A stretch of 64,000 bases of DNA, from the NCBI GenBank assembly GCA_977006965.1, contig OZ345357.1, positions 3,100,001-3,164,000 on the forward strand. Reading direction: 5' to 3'. This document shows positions 46,014 through 55,336 of the stretch, piece after piece. The position numbers and the translations under genes are program-made. The notes below the pieces were generated by a model. It worked only from the letters and a program-made list of their open reading frames with translations, was not told the origin of the DNA and ran no database searches. This stretch comes from Phymatolithon calcareum (Eukaryota; Rhodophyta; Florideophyceae; Hapalidiales). Position 1 is the first letter of the stretch. The number at the start of each line of letters is the position of its first letter.

Positions 46014-46016
46014 CCG
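46014..46016. repeat. Left target-site duplication of the Harbinger element
   Basis: CCG, matching CCG at 49228-49230. The 3-bp length fits PIF/Harbinger, but the sequence is not the usual TWA. Confidence 0.65.
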
Positions 46017-46118
46017 GGGGCTGCGGGAATCTCGCTATTTACTCATCCTTCACAAATTGAAGGAAAATAACAACTGAATGCGGGCAAAATAAAAAACAGG
46101 AGTCAATTCTTTTGGTGT

Positions 46119-47027
46119 CTACATTTCAATGGAAAATAGCGGGTCTGTGGTCATCATAATTTGGACTATATTTGCTACTGCGTGAAAACATAGAGAGTGG
46201 TATCCACGGTCGTGGCGAAATCGTTCGCGAAGCACAGCGAAATTTTTCAGTCTTTCGTTCACTGTCTCATGCCGTGCACGCAATAGTTTGTAGAAACTAC
46301 GTCCACTTGCAGAGAGATGTCTAGGTGTAATGCACTTGTCATCCGTGTAGCCTTTGTCCGCCACAACTCGCTCTCCGTCACGAAGTTCCATCTTGAGTCC
46401 CTCTCTAAAGATTCGCACATCAGGATACATTCCGCAGGGGAAACCCCCATTTACCCACACAATATCTCCCTTCTCAAGAGATACACCCACTTCATAACGG
46501 ATTCCTGGACCTTTAAATTTGTGAGAATACCAACTTGGGTTGAAGGGTGTGGGCTCCTGTATCTGACAGTCTGTCCCATCTACATATATGTAGCATCCGT
46601 TCACCGAGCGACATGAGAGGCGCTTGTCAAATTCAATCTTTAGAAAAGTTAGTCGATTCAAATGAAGAACTTGCAAAGATAGAACTGGACAGAGAGATTT
46701 AAAACATACTACCGTAAGTTGCGCCAAGGAGTCCACTAGCGCTCTCGACCACTTACGAAACGTTTTCTCGTCCACGCCACTAATTGTGGCGTAGACGCTC
46801 TCCGTGTCGTAGACCTTCAAAAAAAGAAGGGCCCACAGGAGGTGTTTGGGTCTGCTCTTTGTAGGTGGGCGCAAATGCACCGAAATTATGGCACAAGCCT
46901 CGGGTGTCGTCCCGAACATCGTCGGCCATCGTCGATGATATACAGACAGGCTCCTAGTCTCTTTTCTCAGCATGTCATCGCCCAAGCTGGCGAAAACATG
47001 CGAGGGAACAGCTTCTTTCTGATCCAT
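46119..47027 (-). CDS. PIF/Harbinger DDE transposase
   Basis: Exon 1 is 47027-46713 and exon 2 is 46637-46119 (277 residues spliced; the intron is in frame and free of stops, so the unspliced 302-residue form is also possible). The catalytic triad is visible: Asp in YIYVDGTDCQIQEP, Asp in MYPDVRIFREGL, and Glu in RHETVNERLKNF. Family signatures include WYSHKFKGPGIRYEVGVSLE and VVADKGYTDDKC. The N-terminal helical region (VDEKTFRKWSRALVDSLAQL) is that preceding the DDE fold. It is expected to be nuclear and to work with a DNA-binding partner, presumably the plus-strand protein. The frame is uninterrupted. Confidence 0.92.
   Translation of the reverse strand: MDQKEAVPSHVFASLGDDMLRKETRSLSVYHRRWPTMFGTTPEACAIISVHLRPPTKSRPKHLLWALLFLKVYDTESVYATISGVDEKTFRKWSRALVDSLAQLTVVCFKSLCPVLSLQVLHLNRLTFLKIEFDKRLSCRSVNGCYIYVDGTDCQIQEPTPFNPSWYSHKFKGPGIRYEVGVSLEKGDIVWVNGGFPCGMYPDVRIFREGLKMELRDGERVVADKGYTDDKCITPRHLSASGRSFYKLLRARHETVNERLKNFAVLRERFRHDRGYHSLCFHAVANIVQIMMTTDPLFSIEM
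46638..46712 (-). other. Probable in-frame intron of the Harbinger transposase (75 bp)
   Basis: The donor is ACG/GTAGTATG at 46712 and the acceptor CTAAAG/ATT at 46638, with a branch-like CGACTAAC just upstream of the acceptor. The encoded residues (a Leu/Val/Cys-rich patch) do not fit the family, whereas removal joins AQLT to IEFDKRL. Confidence 0.65.
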
Positions 47028-48186
47028 GGTGGAATTTAGATTACAACATTTAGCCGAGTAGTAATTTTAACGTATTATTTGTACCATATTTACTCCTCTA
47101 GTGAGTACTACTGATATATATTGCAGTGATACACGACGGCAAGGTGCACAAGTACAAGATATTGCGTACTGGCTCGTAATAAACTCATATTTTCCACAAA
47201 TTTGAACATTTTTTCCATTAATTATTTGTAATGTATTTGTTGGACGCAATGGAGTATAATAAATTTTGGCCCCATCAATTACACATATTAGAGGCAATGA
47301 TTTCAAAATTCAAATTGATGCATAAAAATAGTTTATTGTCGCCACCTTCAGGATGCAATGCTATACCAAGATAGAAATGCTATCTCGAGACAAAATTATT
47401 ATCCCGAGATACATTTGCTATCCCGAGATACAATTGTTATCCCGTATCGAGTGATTTGTCAAACTTTAAAGCCCGATATCTTCACGGATGTTATCAAAAA
47501 CTCTATCCTACACATATGTATGAAAAATAGATGGTTTTGTTGTCAATAATCAATAATTTTAATCAGAAATAGAAACAATCTACTACAAAATGCCCGTTAC
47601 GGGATAAGTAAAATTGAGCCAGAAACGGCGATTTTTCCATATTTCAAAGGCGTGTAACTCAGACCATAAAATTGAAATACTCATTCTTTTTGCTCGAACG
47701 GCGAGATTAGTTGTTTGTTAATTACACTGTGCTGTTTTTTCAGAGATTCTGAAGGGAAGGAGGTAAAATCCCGCAGTTGAATTTACGGGATAATTTCTAT
47801 CTCGGGATAAAAGAGCCCACGTCTTTCACGAAGAATCTTTCAGAGCTCGCTGGCATGAGCTGTTACAGAACAGCAACAAACTTTTAAAAATTAGTATACA
47901 TATTTTTTGTAACATGCGGGCCAAACATAATTGGCCGTATAATGTATTGCTTCCTAAAAGCCAAATCCAGTTTGAAAAATGGATATTTTTGAACTGGTAC
48001 ACAAGCAGAGTACGGAAAGACACACGTTTAGTTATAGTACCATAGATACGAGCCGAAAATCTAGAATAAAATAATCTATTTAAGAATATACCCTCCCATC
48101 TTCGCACGACTTTGAAGAGCTAAGCGCCTCAATCACAGTTCACTACCGGACACCCACCCACAGCGACAGCTCAACCTGCCTCCACC
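47028..48186. promoter_or_regulatory. Divergent promoter region of the Harbinger element with repeated TATCCCGAGATA motifs
   Basis: 1.16 kb, AT-rich. Between 47380 and 47455 the motif (T)ATCCCGAGATACA or a near variant (including ATCTCGAGACA) occurs four times at about 18-25-bp spacing. An inverted form (ATCTCGGGATA) lies at 47801-47811, and related CGGGATAA words at 47639 and 47785. Spaced repeats between divergent genes could bind the partner protein. Confidence 0.5.
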
Positions 48187-49114
48187 ATGTCGGGGAAGAA
48201 GCGGGCAGCGAAAGCACAAACAGAAGCAGCAGTAAAGGAGATGGCTGCGATGGCACGGTCGGGTGCACTAGATGGACTGGACCCTAAAGACGTTCGAAAA
48301 AAGCGCTCCATTTTTTTGGAGATGAACCCGAGTACATTTCGGAAAAAGCTCCGTGAAGTGAAAGAAAGGATTTCTGCTTCTGAAGGTATAGTTTTTCTTT
48401 TCCGTTTTGCTTGTTTTGTGATGGTATAATATCTAATGTGTCTGATTTGCAGTTGATGGCGAAGGTCAGTTTCTACAGAAGAATGCGATGGGACTAAGTC
48501 CGATGAAGTCTGGCGTTGTCAAGGACAACAGGCAAAAAGCCATGAACCTAGACGCTGAGTCGAGCGGCGAAGAGGCGGAGGAAAACAGCGAGTGTGAAAG
48601 CGCGGCGCTTTCTGGGGAGGCCGACTTTCGCACATTTAAACCTATTTACATAATGGGAGAGTGGGAGGATGACAATGAGGACAAGAGAGTTTCTGTGGCG
48701 ATATTGATGCCCTCGGGCACCATGCAATCCAGCGATGATCACGATGTGGAGGTTGTCGATTCCGGCCATGCCCTGCGTATTTCAGTTGTTTGGCCAAGAT
48801 CTATGACGGACGTTCATTTTCTCCACAAAATCTGGCTTGAGCGCAACCCCCTTTTCCTGCCTAATCACCCTCGTTTACTCTCGTTCCGCCCTTTTCTGCG
48901 TAATTTGCGAAAGAGCTCACACGAGACCGTGTTCAGCACGTTCACTCTCCAGCTGCCATTCCGCGTGAAGACGGAGGTCAATTTAGTGAAGAAGGCAAAG
49001 ACGAACCTCCTTTTTTCGAAAACGTCGGACCGCGTTCTCTACATTACCCTGGAGGCTCCGGATACCAACTATACCGAGGAGTTCGATGAGCCCATTCAAT
49101 TTGACATGGCATAG
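48187..49114 (+). CDS. Second protein of the Harbinger element, unknown fold (two exons)
   Basis: Exon 1 is 48187-48385 and exon 2 is 48453-49114, giving 286 residues. Lys-rich N-terminus (MSGKKRAAKAQTEAAVKEMA) with a helical segment (DPKDVRKKRSIFLEMNPSTF), an acidic Ser/Glu linker (AESSGEEAEENSECESAALS), then a beta-rich domain (YIMGEWEDDNEDKRVSVAIL; DSGHALRISVVWPRSMTDVH; STFTLQLPFRVKTEVNLVKK). Harbinger elements usually encode a Myb/SANT-like partner with spaced Trp; I do not see that here. Position and divergence argue it is the transposition partner. A poly(A)-type AATAAA lies at 49137-49142. Confidence 0.75.
48386..48452 (+). other. Intron of the Harbinger second gene (67 bp)
   Basis: The donor is AAG/GTATAG and the acceptor TTTGCAG/TT, with a pyrimidine-rich interior. 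Splicing gives SASEVDGEGQFLQ in frame; unspliced, the frame stops at 48428. Confidence 0.88.
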
Positions 49115-49227
49115 CTTTCTGTTCATCTTCTGTTCCAATAAAAGAATTTAGTTGTCACGATGCGAATGGGCATGCTATATTGATTGCTTTATTACAGTAT
49201 CATAAATCGCGAGATTCCCGCAGCCCC

Positions 49228-50280
49228 CCGCTCATCGAGGAGTACCGCCGGAACCGTGTCTACGAAGTCGTAGATAATCTGGCGGCCGAAGCGAGCATTG
49301 CCGGCAACGACGTCGTGGCGACCCAGGAGGATCTAGACGAGCTTGATACTCTTCCGGAAGCGCCAGTGGCAGGAACTCGAGGTGGGACCCCCGTGCTGAG
49401 GCCCACGAGTCAACGTACTCCTGTGTCCAACAACCCGCACGTGTTCGTGGCACCGGTGCCCATCGAAATCAATGTTGCAGGACCGGTCCTATCGGGTGAA
49501 GAGGTGGTCGAGGCGACGGGCATGATGTCGCCCAGGCGCGTGCCGGACAGGCTCCTCGTGGACCGCGCGTACCAGGCCATTAGCGAGTTCCGCGCGCAAG
49601 TTATCATCGACGTCGATGGGAAGGGGCACGCGGAGATTCCGGGACGACAGAGCGTTCTACTTGGAGAGACGGAATACGACGCAGCCAGCATCTCTTTGCG
49701 GCTTGTCAAACTCCTGTTCGTCCACGCCAAGATCCGAAAAGCACTCATGGTGACGAAGGGTGTCGATGTTCTGCGATCCGATGTCGGGTCGCAGACGGAC
49801 GGAGTCGAGCCATCGGTGGCCGAGGTGACAGCACAGCTAGACATGGGGATGCTTCGTGCCGAACTACTGGAGCTCGAGATCATCGCGGTGCACGGGCACC
49901 TTCCCGACTCCAACGAACCCGTCATGTTCAGGGTTCGGGAGGAGGCCCAGGCGCGAGGCGACGACGTCCAGGCGGCCCTTCGAGATTACCGGGCGCGCCG
50001 TCGTGCGGCTGCTATTGAAGTATTGGCAGTTCACTACTTCCTTACGCACCGGGTGACCCACGTTCGCGAAGTCGCGAAGCCTGCCGATCTCAACCTGCTG
50101 CGGGCGCGCGAGATCGTTCTCGAACGCCGCGCGGAGACAACTGCGCCTGGTGCTCACCTTCCGCTTTATGACCCATCGATGGGCCCGGTCCTTCCTCAGC
50201 CGGCGTCTGCGTCAGCTACATCAGGCGCAGCCGGTGGTGGCTCGGCCACTTCAGCCGGCGACGGTGCTGCGAACCAGTGA
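49228..50280 (+). CDS. Antisense ORF of gypsy copy 2, third segment
   Basis: Resumes directly after the Harbinger right duplication (PLIEEYRRNRVYEVVDNLAA) and runs to TGA at 50278. About 350 residues: a region with Pro/Thr-rich spacers (49320-49480), then an extended helical domain (PDRLLVDRAYQAISEFRAQV; AASISLRLVKLLFVHAKIRK; GMLRAELLELEIIAVHGHLP; YRARRRAAAIEVLAVHYFLT) and an Ala/Gly/Ser-rich tail. No family is recognised. It converges on the chromodomain end of pol (50814 minus). With the two upstream segments the ancestral protein would be about 700-750 residues. Confidence 0.55.
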   Translation, partial: PLIEEYRRNRVYEVVDNLAAEASIAGNDVVATQEDLDELDTLPEAPVAGTRGGTPVLRPTSQRTPVSNNPHVFVAPVPIEINVAGPVLSGEEVVEATGMMSPRRVPDRLLVDRAYQAISEFRAQVIIDVDGKGHAEIPGRQSVLLGETEYDAASISLRLVKLLFVHAKIRKALMVTKGVDVLRSDVGSQTDGVEPSVAEVTAQLDMGMLRAELLELEIIAVHGHLPDSNEPVMFRVREEAQARGDDVQAALRDYRARRRAAAIEVLAVHYFLTHRVTHVREVAKPADLNLLRAREIVLERRAETTAPGAHLPLYDPSMGPVLPQPASASATSGAAGGGSATSAGDGAANQ

Positions 50281-50813
50281 TGGACTGCGTAGTATTGACT
50301 TTGCCAGTAAAGCTTCGTAGTCTTGCGAGGTCGGAGAGCAACGTCGCCTTCGACTCGGCCCTCGTTGGGATGGGCGCGGCAAGTCACCAACGGTCGTGAC
50401 TAAGCGCAGCGGTAGGCCTCGTGGCACGAGCGTGCCAGAGCCGGGCGTCCACTGTGACGTCCGGCTCCGCTTCCTGGTGGCGACGTCGCGGAGGAGCCTT
50501 TTTCCACTTATTGAACCCAGACATCGATGGCGATGTACTGGGCGTCGTGCCCCTGTCGTAATGGCCGGCCGACCCCTTTGTTGGCCGCGCGATAGCCTCC
50601 GTGTTCGTCGGGAGTCAGCGGTGACGCTCAACTCTACTTCCATCTCGGTGTCGCGGAAGTGAGCTTGTGACGTTGCAGGCTCTTGGTCTTCATGACGCCG
50701 TCGCCCCTCGTGGCGTTTGCGCATGAGCGCTGGCTTCGCACCCGCGTTGGCGAAGTCGCCGGCAGCGGAACGGAGCGACGCCATCGTCGCACCGTTCTTA
50801 CGGTCATCGACCC

Positions 50814-52772
50814 TTAGCAGGGTCGGCATGCCAGGCATAGGTTCCTCGGCGTCTTCTTCCGTTGCCGACGGAAGAAGGCGCGCACTTTGCTGTAGGGGAC
50901 GTCCCCAGGTTTCTGCCAGGTGTCCGCATCGGCTCCGTATCCATGCCATCGGCAGCGTATGCCATCGCGCTCGTCGAAGTCGACGACGCGGTCGAGCACG
51001 TATTCGCCACCAGCCTCTGTAGGCTGGTGATCGAGCTGGGCATCGGTGCCGACTGGTAATGGCCGTGAGGCACCCTTGGCTTGTGTGACGCCACGGGGCG
51101 TCACACGGGGAGTGGAAGGTGTCGCGGCACTTCTGGCGTGCGTTTTCCCCGGAGATCCCCGTGGATCTGCTTCTGAATCGTGTGTTGTCGGCAAGTTTAC
51201 AGTAGACATTGGCACTTGCGCCTTTCCTTTCGCACGGACTTCGGTGTCTACCTTGCCATTGGTGATGCCGCCCTTCGGGAGGCGGCCAAGCGCCGTCGCA
51301 TTCTCCTCCTCTTTGCGATCTTTGATTGCATCGAGCATGCCATCTTCGCGTCGATGGTACGCGCGAGACACACGATCCCGGTTGACCTTTTCAACTAAGC
51401 CGTCACGATCGAGAGTAACTGTACTCTCGTCGTGGGCGATGACCTCGTACGGCCCAGTGGCTTTCCATGTCAACTTATCGCGGCGTCTTTCACCTGAGCT
51501 CGCGTCCTCCGTGGGACCAGCTCGCTCTACGAAGACCCACTCACTTGTCTGCGGTTGAGTGAGTGGTCGAACGTGACGGTCAAACGCTTCCTTGTAAGAA
51601 GCTTGCGACTTCGCAAGCTCCTCCTTGGCGTCCGTCACCAGCGAGCGGATGTACCTGCGGAACCGGTTCCGAGCGCTCGGATGGCTGGCGCTCGTTTCAA
51701 ACTCCGGGGTTCTCTCGATTACCATCGCTGCCGGTGGTGCAGTCACCACCAAGTCGAACGGCGGCACCTTTGTCGACGCGTGGACTTGCGTGTTGTATGC
51801 GTAGGTGACTGCACCTACGAACTCTGGCCAGGTTTTGGGGTGCTCGCCTACGAACGCCCTCAAGCTGGCCAGCAGCGTGCGATTGAACCTCTCGGCCTGG
51901 TCGTTCGTCTGGGGGTGGTACGTTGACGTCAACGCATGCCTTACCCCCAGATGCGAGCAGAGAAAATCGAACATCTTTGAGGTGAATTGGCTCCCATTGT
52001 CCGTCACCACGTGGGCCGGCGCACCATTGGAGAATATCCAGAACTCCAAGAAGACTTTGGCGACCGCGATGGCAGTGATCGTCCTCATCGCGACGGCACT
52101 GGTGAATTTCGAAAACCTGTCCGCCATCACGAGGATGAAGCGGTGGCCCGAAGTGGCACGAGGAAGTGGACCGAGTATGTCGACTGCGACATACTCGAGC
52201 GGCCCATTCGCTGAGAACAGAGTCAAAGGTGACTGGTGTGCCCGCAGCTTCACTCGTTCTCTGGCGCAGGCGTCACATCGAAGGCAGCAACTCCGGACGT
52301 CTGAGATCATCAGTGGCCAGTACATGCTAAGGCGCATGGTGTAGTACTGCCGAGAGACACCCGGGTGTCCAGCCACAGGCGTATGGTGCGCGAGATAGAG
52401 CGCTCGGGCCCTCAATATCTTCGGAATGAAGGCCTGTTCGGCACCGTCAACTGTGGCGATGCGAACTATAAGGCCGCGTGTGTCGAATTCGTAATCGCGT
52501 GTCTCACCGTGGTCAATGAGTTTGGTGATCTTCCGGCACTCGTCGTCCTCCGCCTGCGCCTTGAGCAGCTCATCGACGGTGATGAGCTCACTTCTAGCCT
52601 CTTCAAGGGAAAATGCCTCACACGCGTCAGGTGCCTGGTGCTCACGGTTCAAGACCTCTTCTTCGAAGTCCCAGTCGTGGCGGTCCCAGGACGCGACGTT
52701 CACCTTCTTGTTCAACGTTGGGCAAGAAGGGTGGTCGACGAGGTACACTGGGAGGTCGACATCGACCTCCAC
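50814..52772 (-). CDS. pol: pol of gypsy copy 2: integrase and chromodomain
   Basis: 652-codon frame. Zinc-binding HHCC: ALYLAHHTPVAGHPG and CCLRCDACARERV. Integrase core: Asp in YVAVDILGPLPRATSGH, Asp in VVTDNGSQFTSKMF, Glu in NDQAERFNRTLLASL, so the catalytic triad is intact. A GPY-type module follows (TWKATGPYEVIAHDESTVTL). The C-terminal EYVLDRVVDFDERDGIRCRW with HGYGADADTW is a chromodomain, expected to steer integration to chromatin marks. The frame overlaps the RT/RNase H frame by 61 bp, joined by a one-base shift near 52760 that is probably a mutation, since copy 1 has these parts in one frame. Confidence 0.92.
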   Translation of the reverse strand: MEVDVDLPVYLVDHPSCPTLNKKVNVASWDRHDWDFEEEVLNREHQAPDACEAFSLEEARSELITVDELLKAQAEDDECRKITKLIDHGETRDYEFDTRGLIVRIATVDGAEQAFIPKILRARALYLAHHTPVAGHPGVSRQYYTMRLSMYWPLMISDVRSCCLRCDACARERVKLRAHQSPLTLFSANGPLEYVAVDILGPLPRATSGHRFILVMADRFSKFTSAVAMRTITAIAVAKVFLEFWIFSNGAPAHVVTDNGSQFTSKMFDFLCSHLGVRHALTSTYHPQTNDQAERFNRTLLASLRAFVGEHPKTWPEFVGAVTYAYNTQVHASTKVPPFDLVVTAPPAAMVIERTPEFETSASHPSARNRFRRYIRSLVTDAKEELAKSQASYKEAFDRHVRPLTQPQTSEWVFVERAGPTEDASSGERRRDKLTWKATGPYEVIAHDESTVTLDRDGLVEKVNRDRVSRAYHRREDGMLDAIKDRKEEENATALGRLPKGGITNGKVDTEVRAKGKAQVPMSTVNLPTTHDSEADPRGSPGKTHARSAATPSTPRVTPRGVTQAKGASRPLPVGTDAQLDHQPTEAGGEYVLDRVVDFDERDGIRCRWHGYGADADTWQKPGDVPYSKVRAFFRRQRKKTPRNLCLACRPC

Positions 52773-55180
52773 GTCACAGTGACCATAGGTGGCAGGCGAG
52801 AGACAGCGTCTGCAACGACGTTATTGCTGCCCTTCTTATACTTGACTTCGAAGTCGAAGTCCTGTAACCTGAGCGCCCACCTTGCAAGCCGACCGGTCGG
52901 ATCATGCAAGTTGAAGACCCAACGGAGGGCCTGGTGGTCAGTGTACACTACGAAGTGCCGACCCCACAGGTACGGGTGGAGTGTCTGTACCGCGAATATG
53001 ATGGCCAAAGCCTCGCGTTCTCCGGCGCTGTAGTTCCGCTCCGCTTCCGTGAGCGAGCGGGACCAGAATCCAATTGGATGTCGGACGACGTCTTCCCCAT
53101 TCTGGAACAGGGCGCAGCCCGCTTGGTAGGCGCTGGCGTCCGTATCGAGAGAATACTTCTTCTCGGGGTCAGGTAGCTGGAGGACTGGCGGAGCGGTAAA
53201 CGTTGACCGCAGCAGCTCGAACGCCTCCCTCGTCTCCTCCGTAGTAGGCAGAAGGTGGAATTGTTGGCCCTTCATAAGCAGCCGGTTGAGTGGAGCGGCG
53301 ACGTGCGCAAAGTTAGGCACGAAGCGGCGATACATATTGCACATGCCCAGGAAGCTCCGTAGCTCCGTCTGGGTTGTGGGGTATAGCGACTTCGTTATGC
53401 TCTGCGTGTTCTTCGTGGCCACTTCTAACCGTCCGGGGCTGACGACGTGCCCAAGGTACTCGACTGCTCGACTGAAGAACTTGCACTTTCGCATGTTCAG
53501 CGACAATCCGGCATCGTGCAGGATTGAGAGCACCTCGGCGACGTTGCCTAGGTGTTCCTCAAAGGACCTGGAGAAGATTATGACATCGTCTACGTAGACG
53601 AGGCAAGTCTTCCACTTGATTCCTGCGAGGAGGATGTCCAGTGTGCGCTGGTATGAGGCTGGGGCGTTGCAGAGACCGAACGGCATGCGCTTGTACTGGA
53701 ATGTTCCAGCAAAGGTGGTGAACGCCGTCTTCGGCCTATCCTTGACGGCAAGGGGGATCTGCCAGAAGCCCCAGCTACAGTCCAGCGTGGAGAAGAACTG
53801 GGCGTCGCCTAGGCTTTCAAGGCAGTCCTCCATGCGCGGCAACGGGTACCTGTCCTTGATGGTTACCGAGTTGAGGCGACGATAGTCGACACAGAACCTG
53901 AGCGTGCCGTCCGGCTTCGGAGCCAGTACGACTGGAGCAGCCCACTCGGAGCGGGCTGGCTCAATGATGTCCTGGTCAATCATCTCGTTTATCGTGTTCT
54001 CGATGACCTTGCGCGCGTAAGGGCCGGCCCTGTACGGCTGTGAGAATTGCGGCCTTCCGCCTTCTTCGATGTCGATGTGGTGCTCGGTCCTGTTGACCTT
54101 GCCCACTTTTCCCGGCCGCCACATTTCTTTGAATGGTTCGAGCATACCTCGAACCTTTGTTTGGTCATCGCCGTCGATGTCTGGGAGCGGGATTTCGTCG
54201 ACGCTGACGATGTCCGGCTTGCGCTCCTTCTTGGTGTTCAGATGCGTGAACGCCCTACTTTGTTGTTCTGATAGCGTTTTGTGGGACTGGCCGTTCAGTG
54301 ACTCACCCGCCACCCCCTCCTTAACGTTAAGGTCGGGTGATACTTCGAGGACACAGTCGGCATGGGGCGCTCCCACTGTGGATGCCAGGCACATGTGCTT
54401 GCGTATCGTGACGGGGCGGTCGGAGAGGTTGGCTACCTGGACCATGAAGGGTACGAGCGGTCGGATGTCGGCGACACCGTTTCCCACGACGCAACGGTAC
54501 TTATCGAAGAGGGATGGCTTAGACGTGAGGATATGGAGTCCACGCATGGCGCCTTGCACGGGTACGAACCCTTGTGTGCGGGGAAGGAGGGTGACGGTCG
54601 CCGTCGACCGGAGTCTCCAGTGGGCTGATTGGCTTCGTGTGGAGAGCATCTTCGACTCAGTGGTCGAAGTATGCGTCGGGTTTGTCGCGCGCCTTCGCGC
54701 GATGGGGACCGTGTCTCCATTGAGCAGCTCCAGGCACCGTCGCTGGATGCGGATGTCCTCCACGGCATTATCCATGAACTCACACCCCAAAAGGACATCG
54801 GCATTCAAAGTCTTGGAAACCACGAAGGCGTGGTTCGTTGTCTGAGTGCCGACGTTAACCGGCAGGCGGACTATGCCCACAGTATCAAGTCCGTGGCCAG
54901 AGGCGCTGGCGAGGTTGACCACTTCTCTGGAAGTGTCGATGGTCGCGAGGGCTGCTGCCGAGACGAGGTCCTCACGGATGAGGTTCGGGCCCGCCCCTGT
55001 CTCGACTACGGGAAGGAGGCGGAGCCAGTCGCCTGGGCCGACTTCGACCTTGGCGTCAACCTTGTAGTTGATGCCCGACAACTTGCAGATGGGGTCCACC
55101 CTATACTCGTCAAGCGTAAGTTTTGTCGGTAGCCCGACGTTGGCGACTTCGTCAACGTTGGGGGCGACAGGTAAGAACAA
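52712..55180 (-). CDS. pol: pol of gypsy copy 2: protease, RT, RNase H
   Basis: 822-codon frame. The protease site reads VVETGAGPNLI where the family has DT/SG, so the catalytic Asp is Glu. RT is complete: SEWAAPVVLAPKPDGTLRF, DYRRLNSVTIKDRYPLPRM, and the catalytic YVDD in CLVYVDDVIIFS. RNase H: YSLDTDASAYQAGCALF, EREALAI and VVYTDHQALRW, all key acids present. It ends just after the tether (KGSNNVVADAVSRLPPM) through a frameshift into the integrase frame. It is in the same reading frame as gag. Confidence 0.93.
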   Translation of the reverse strand: MFLPVAPNVDEVANVGLPTKLTLDEYRVDPICKLSGINYKVDAKVEVGPGDWLRLLPVVETGAGPNLIREDLVSAAALATIDTSREVVNLASASGHGLDTVGIVRLPVNVGTQTTNHAFVVSKTLNADVLLGCEFMDNAVEDIRIQRRCLELLNGDTVPIARRRATNPTHTSTTESKMLSTRSQSAHWRLRSTATVTLLPRTQGFVPVQGAMRGLHILTSKPSLFDKYRCVVGNGVADIRPLVPFMVQVANLSDRPVTIRKHMCLASTVGAPHADCVLEVSPDLNVKEGVAGESLNGQSHKTLSEQQSRAFTHLNTKKERKPDIVSVDEIPLPDIDGDDQTKVRGMLEPFKEMWRPGKVGKVNRTEHHIDIEEGGRPQFSQPYRAGPYARKVIENTINEMIDQDIIEPARSEWAAPVVLAPKPDGTLRFCVDYRRLNSVTIKDRYPLPRMEDCLESLGDAQFFSTLDCSWGFWQIPLAVKDRPKTAFTTFAGTFQYKRMPFGLCNAPASYQRTLDILLAGIKWKTCLVYVDDVIIFSRSFEEHLGNVAEVLSILHDAGLSLNMRKCKFFSRAVEYLGHVVSPGRLEVATKNTQSITKSLYPTTQTELRSFLGMCNMYRRFVPNFAHVAAPLNRLLMKGQQFHLLPTTEETREAFELLRSTFTAPPVLQLPDPEKKYSLDTDASAYQAGCALFQNGEDVVRHPIGFWSRSLTEAERNYSAGEREALAIIFAVQTLHPYLWGRHFVVYTDHQALRWVFNLHDPTGRLARWALRLQDFDFEVKYKKGSNNVVADAVSRLPPMVTVTWRSMSTSQCTSSTTLLAQR

Positions 55181-55336
55181 GGGGAAACAGTGCCTGTGAT
55201 TTTAGCTGGGATCCGATTCGACTTGGGAAGAGGGGAGGCGCAAGTACGGAAGCGGGCCGCCTTGCGCAAGGGGAGCACGCTCGCCGTGACCACCGTTGGT
55301 CGTGGTGAGGTGACTAGGGGCGGTGCGAACCCGCTC

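Larger units (their letters stand above)
46017..49227. mobile_element. PIF/Harbinger DNA transposon
   Basis: 3.2 kb. The terminal inverted repeats GGGGCTGCGGGAATCTCGC (46017-46035 and the complement at 49209-49227) are perfect over 19 bp, flanked by CCG duplications. Two divergent genes are present, a DDE transposase (minus) and a second protein (plus), the standard two-gene layout of the superfamily. Both frames are intact, so it is the youngest insertion here. Confidence 0.9.

Noticed and set aside
50251-50949. 232-codon Arg-rich minus-strand ORF after the chromodomain
   Set aside because: It overlaps the end of the integrase frame in another phase and has GC-driven low-complexity composition.
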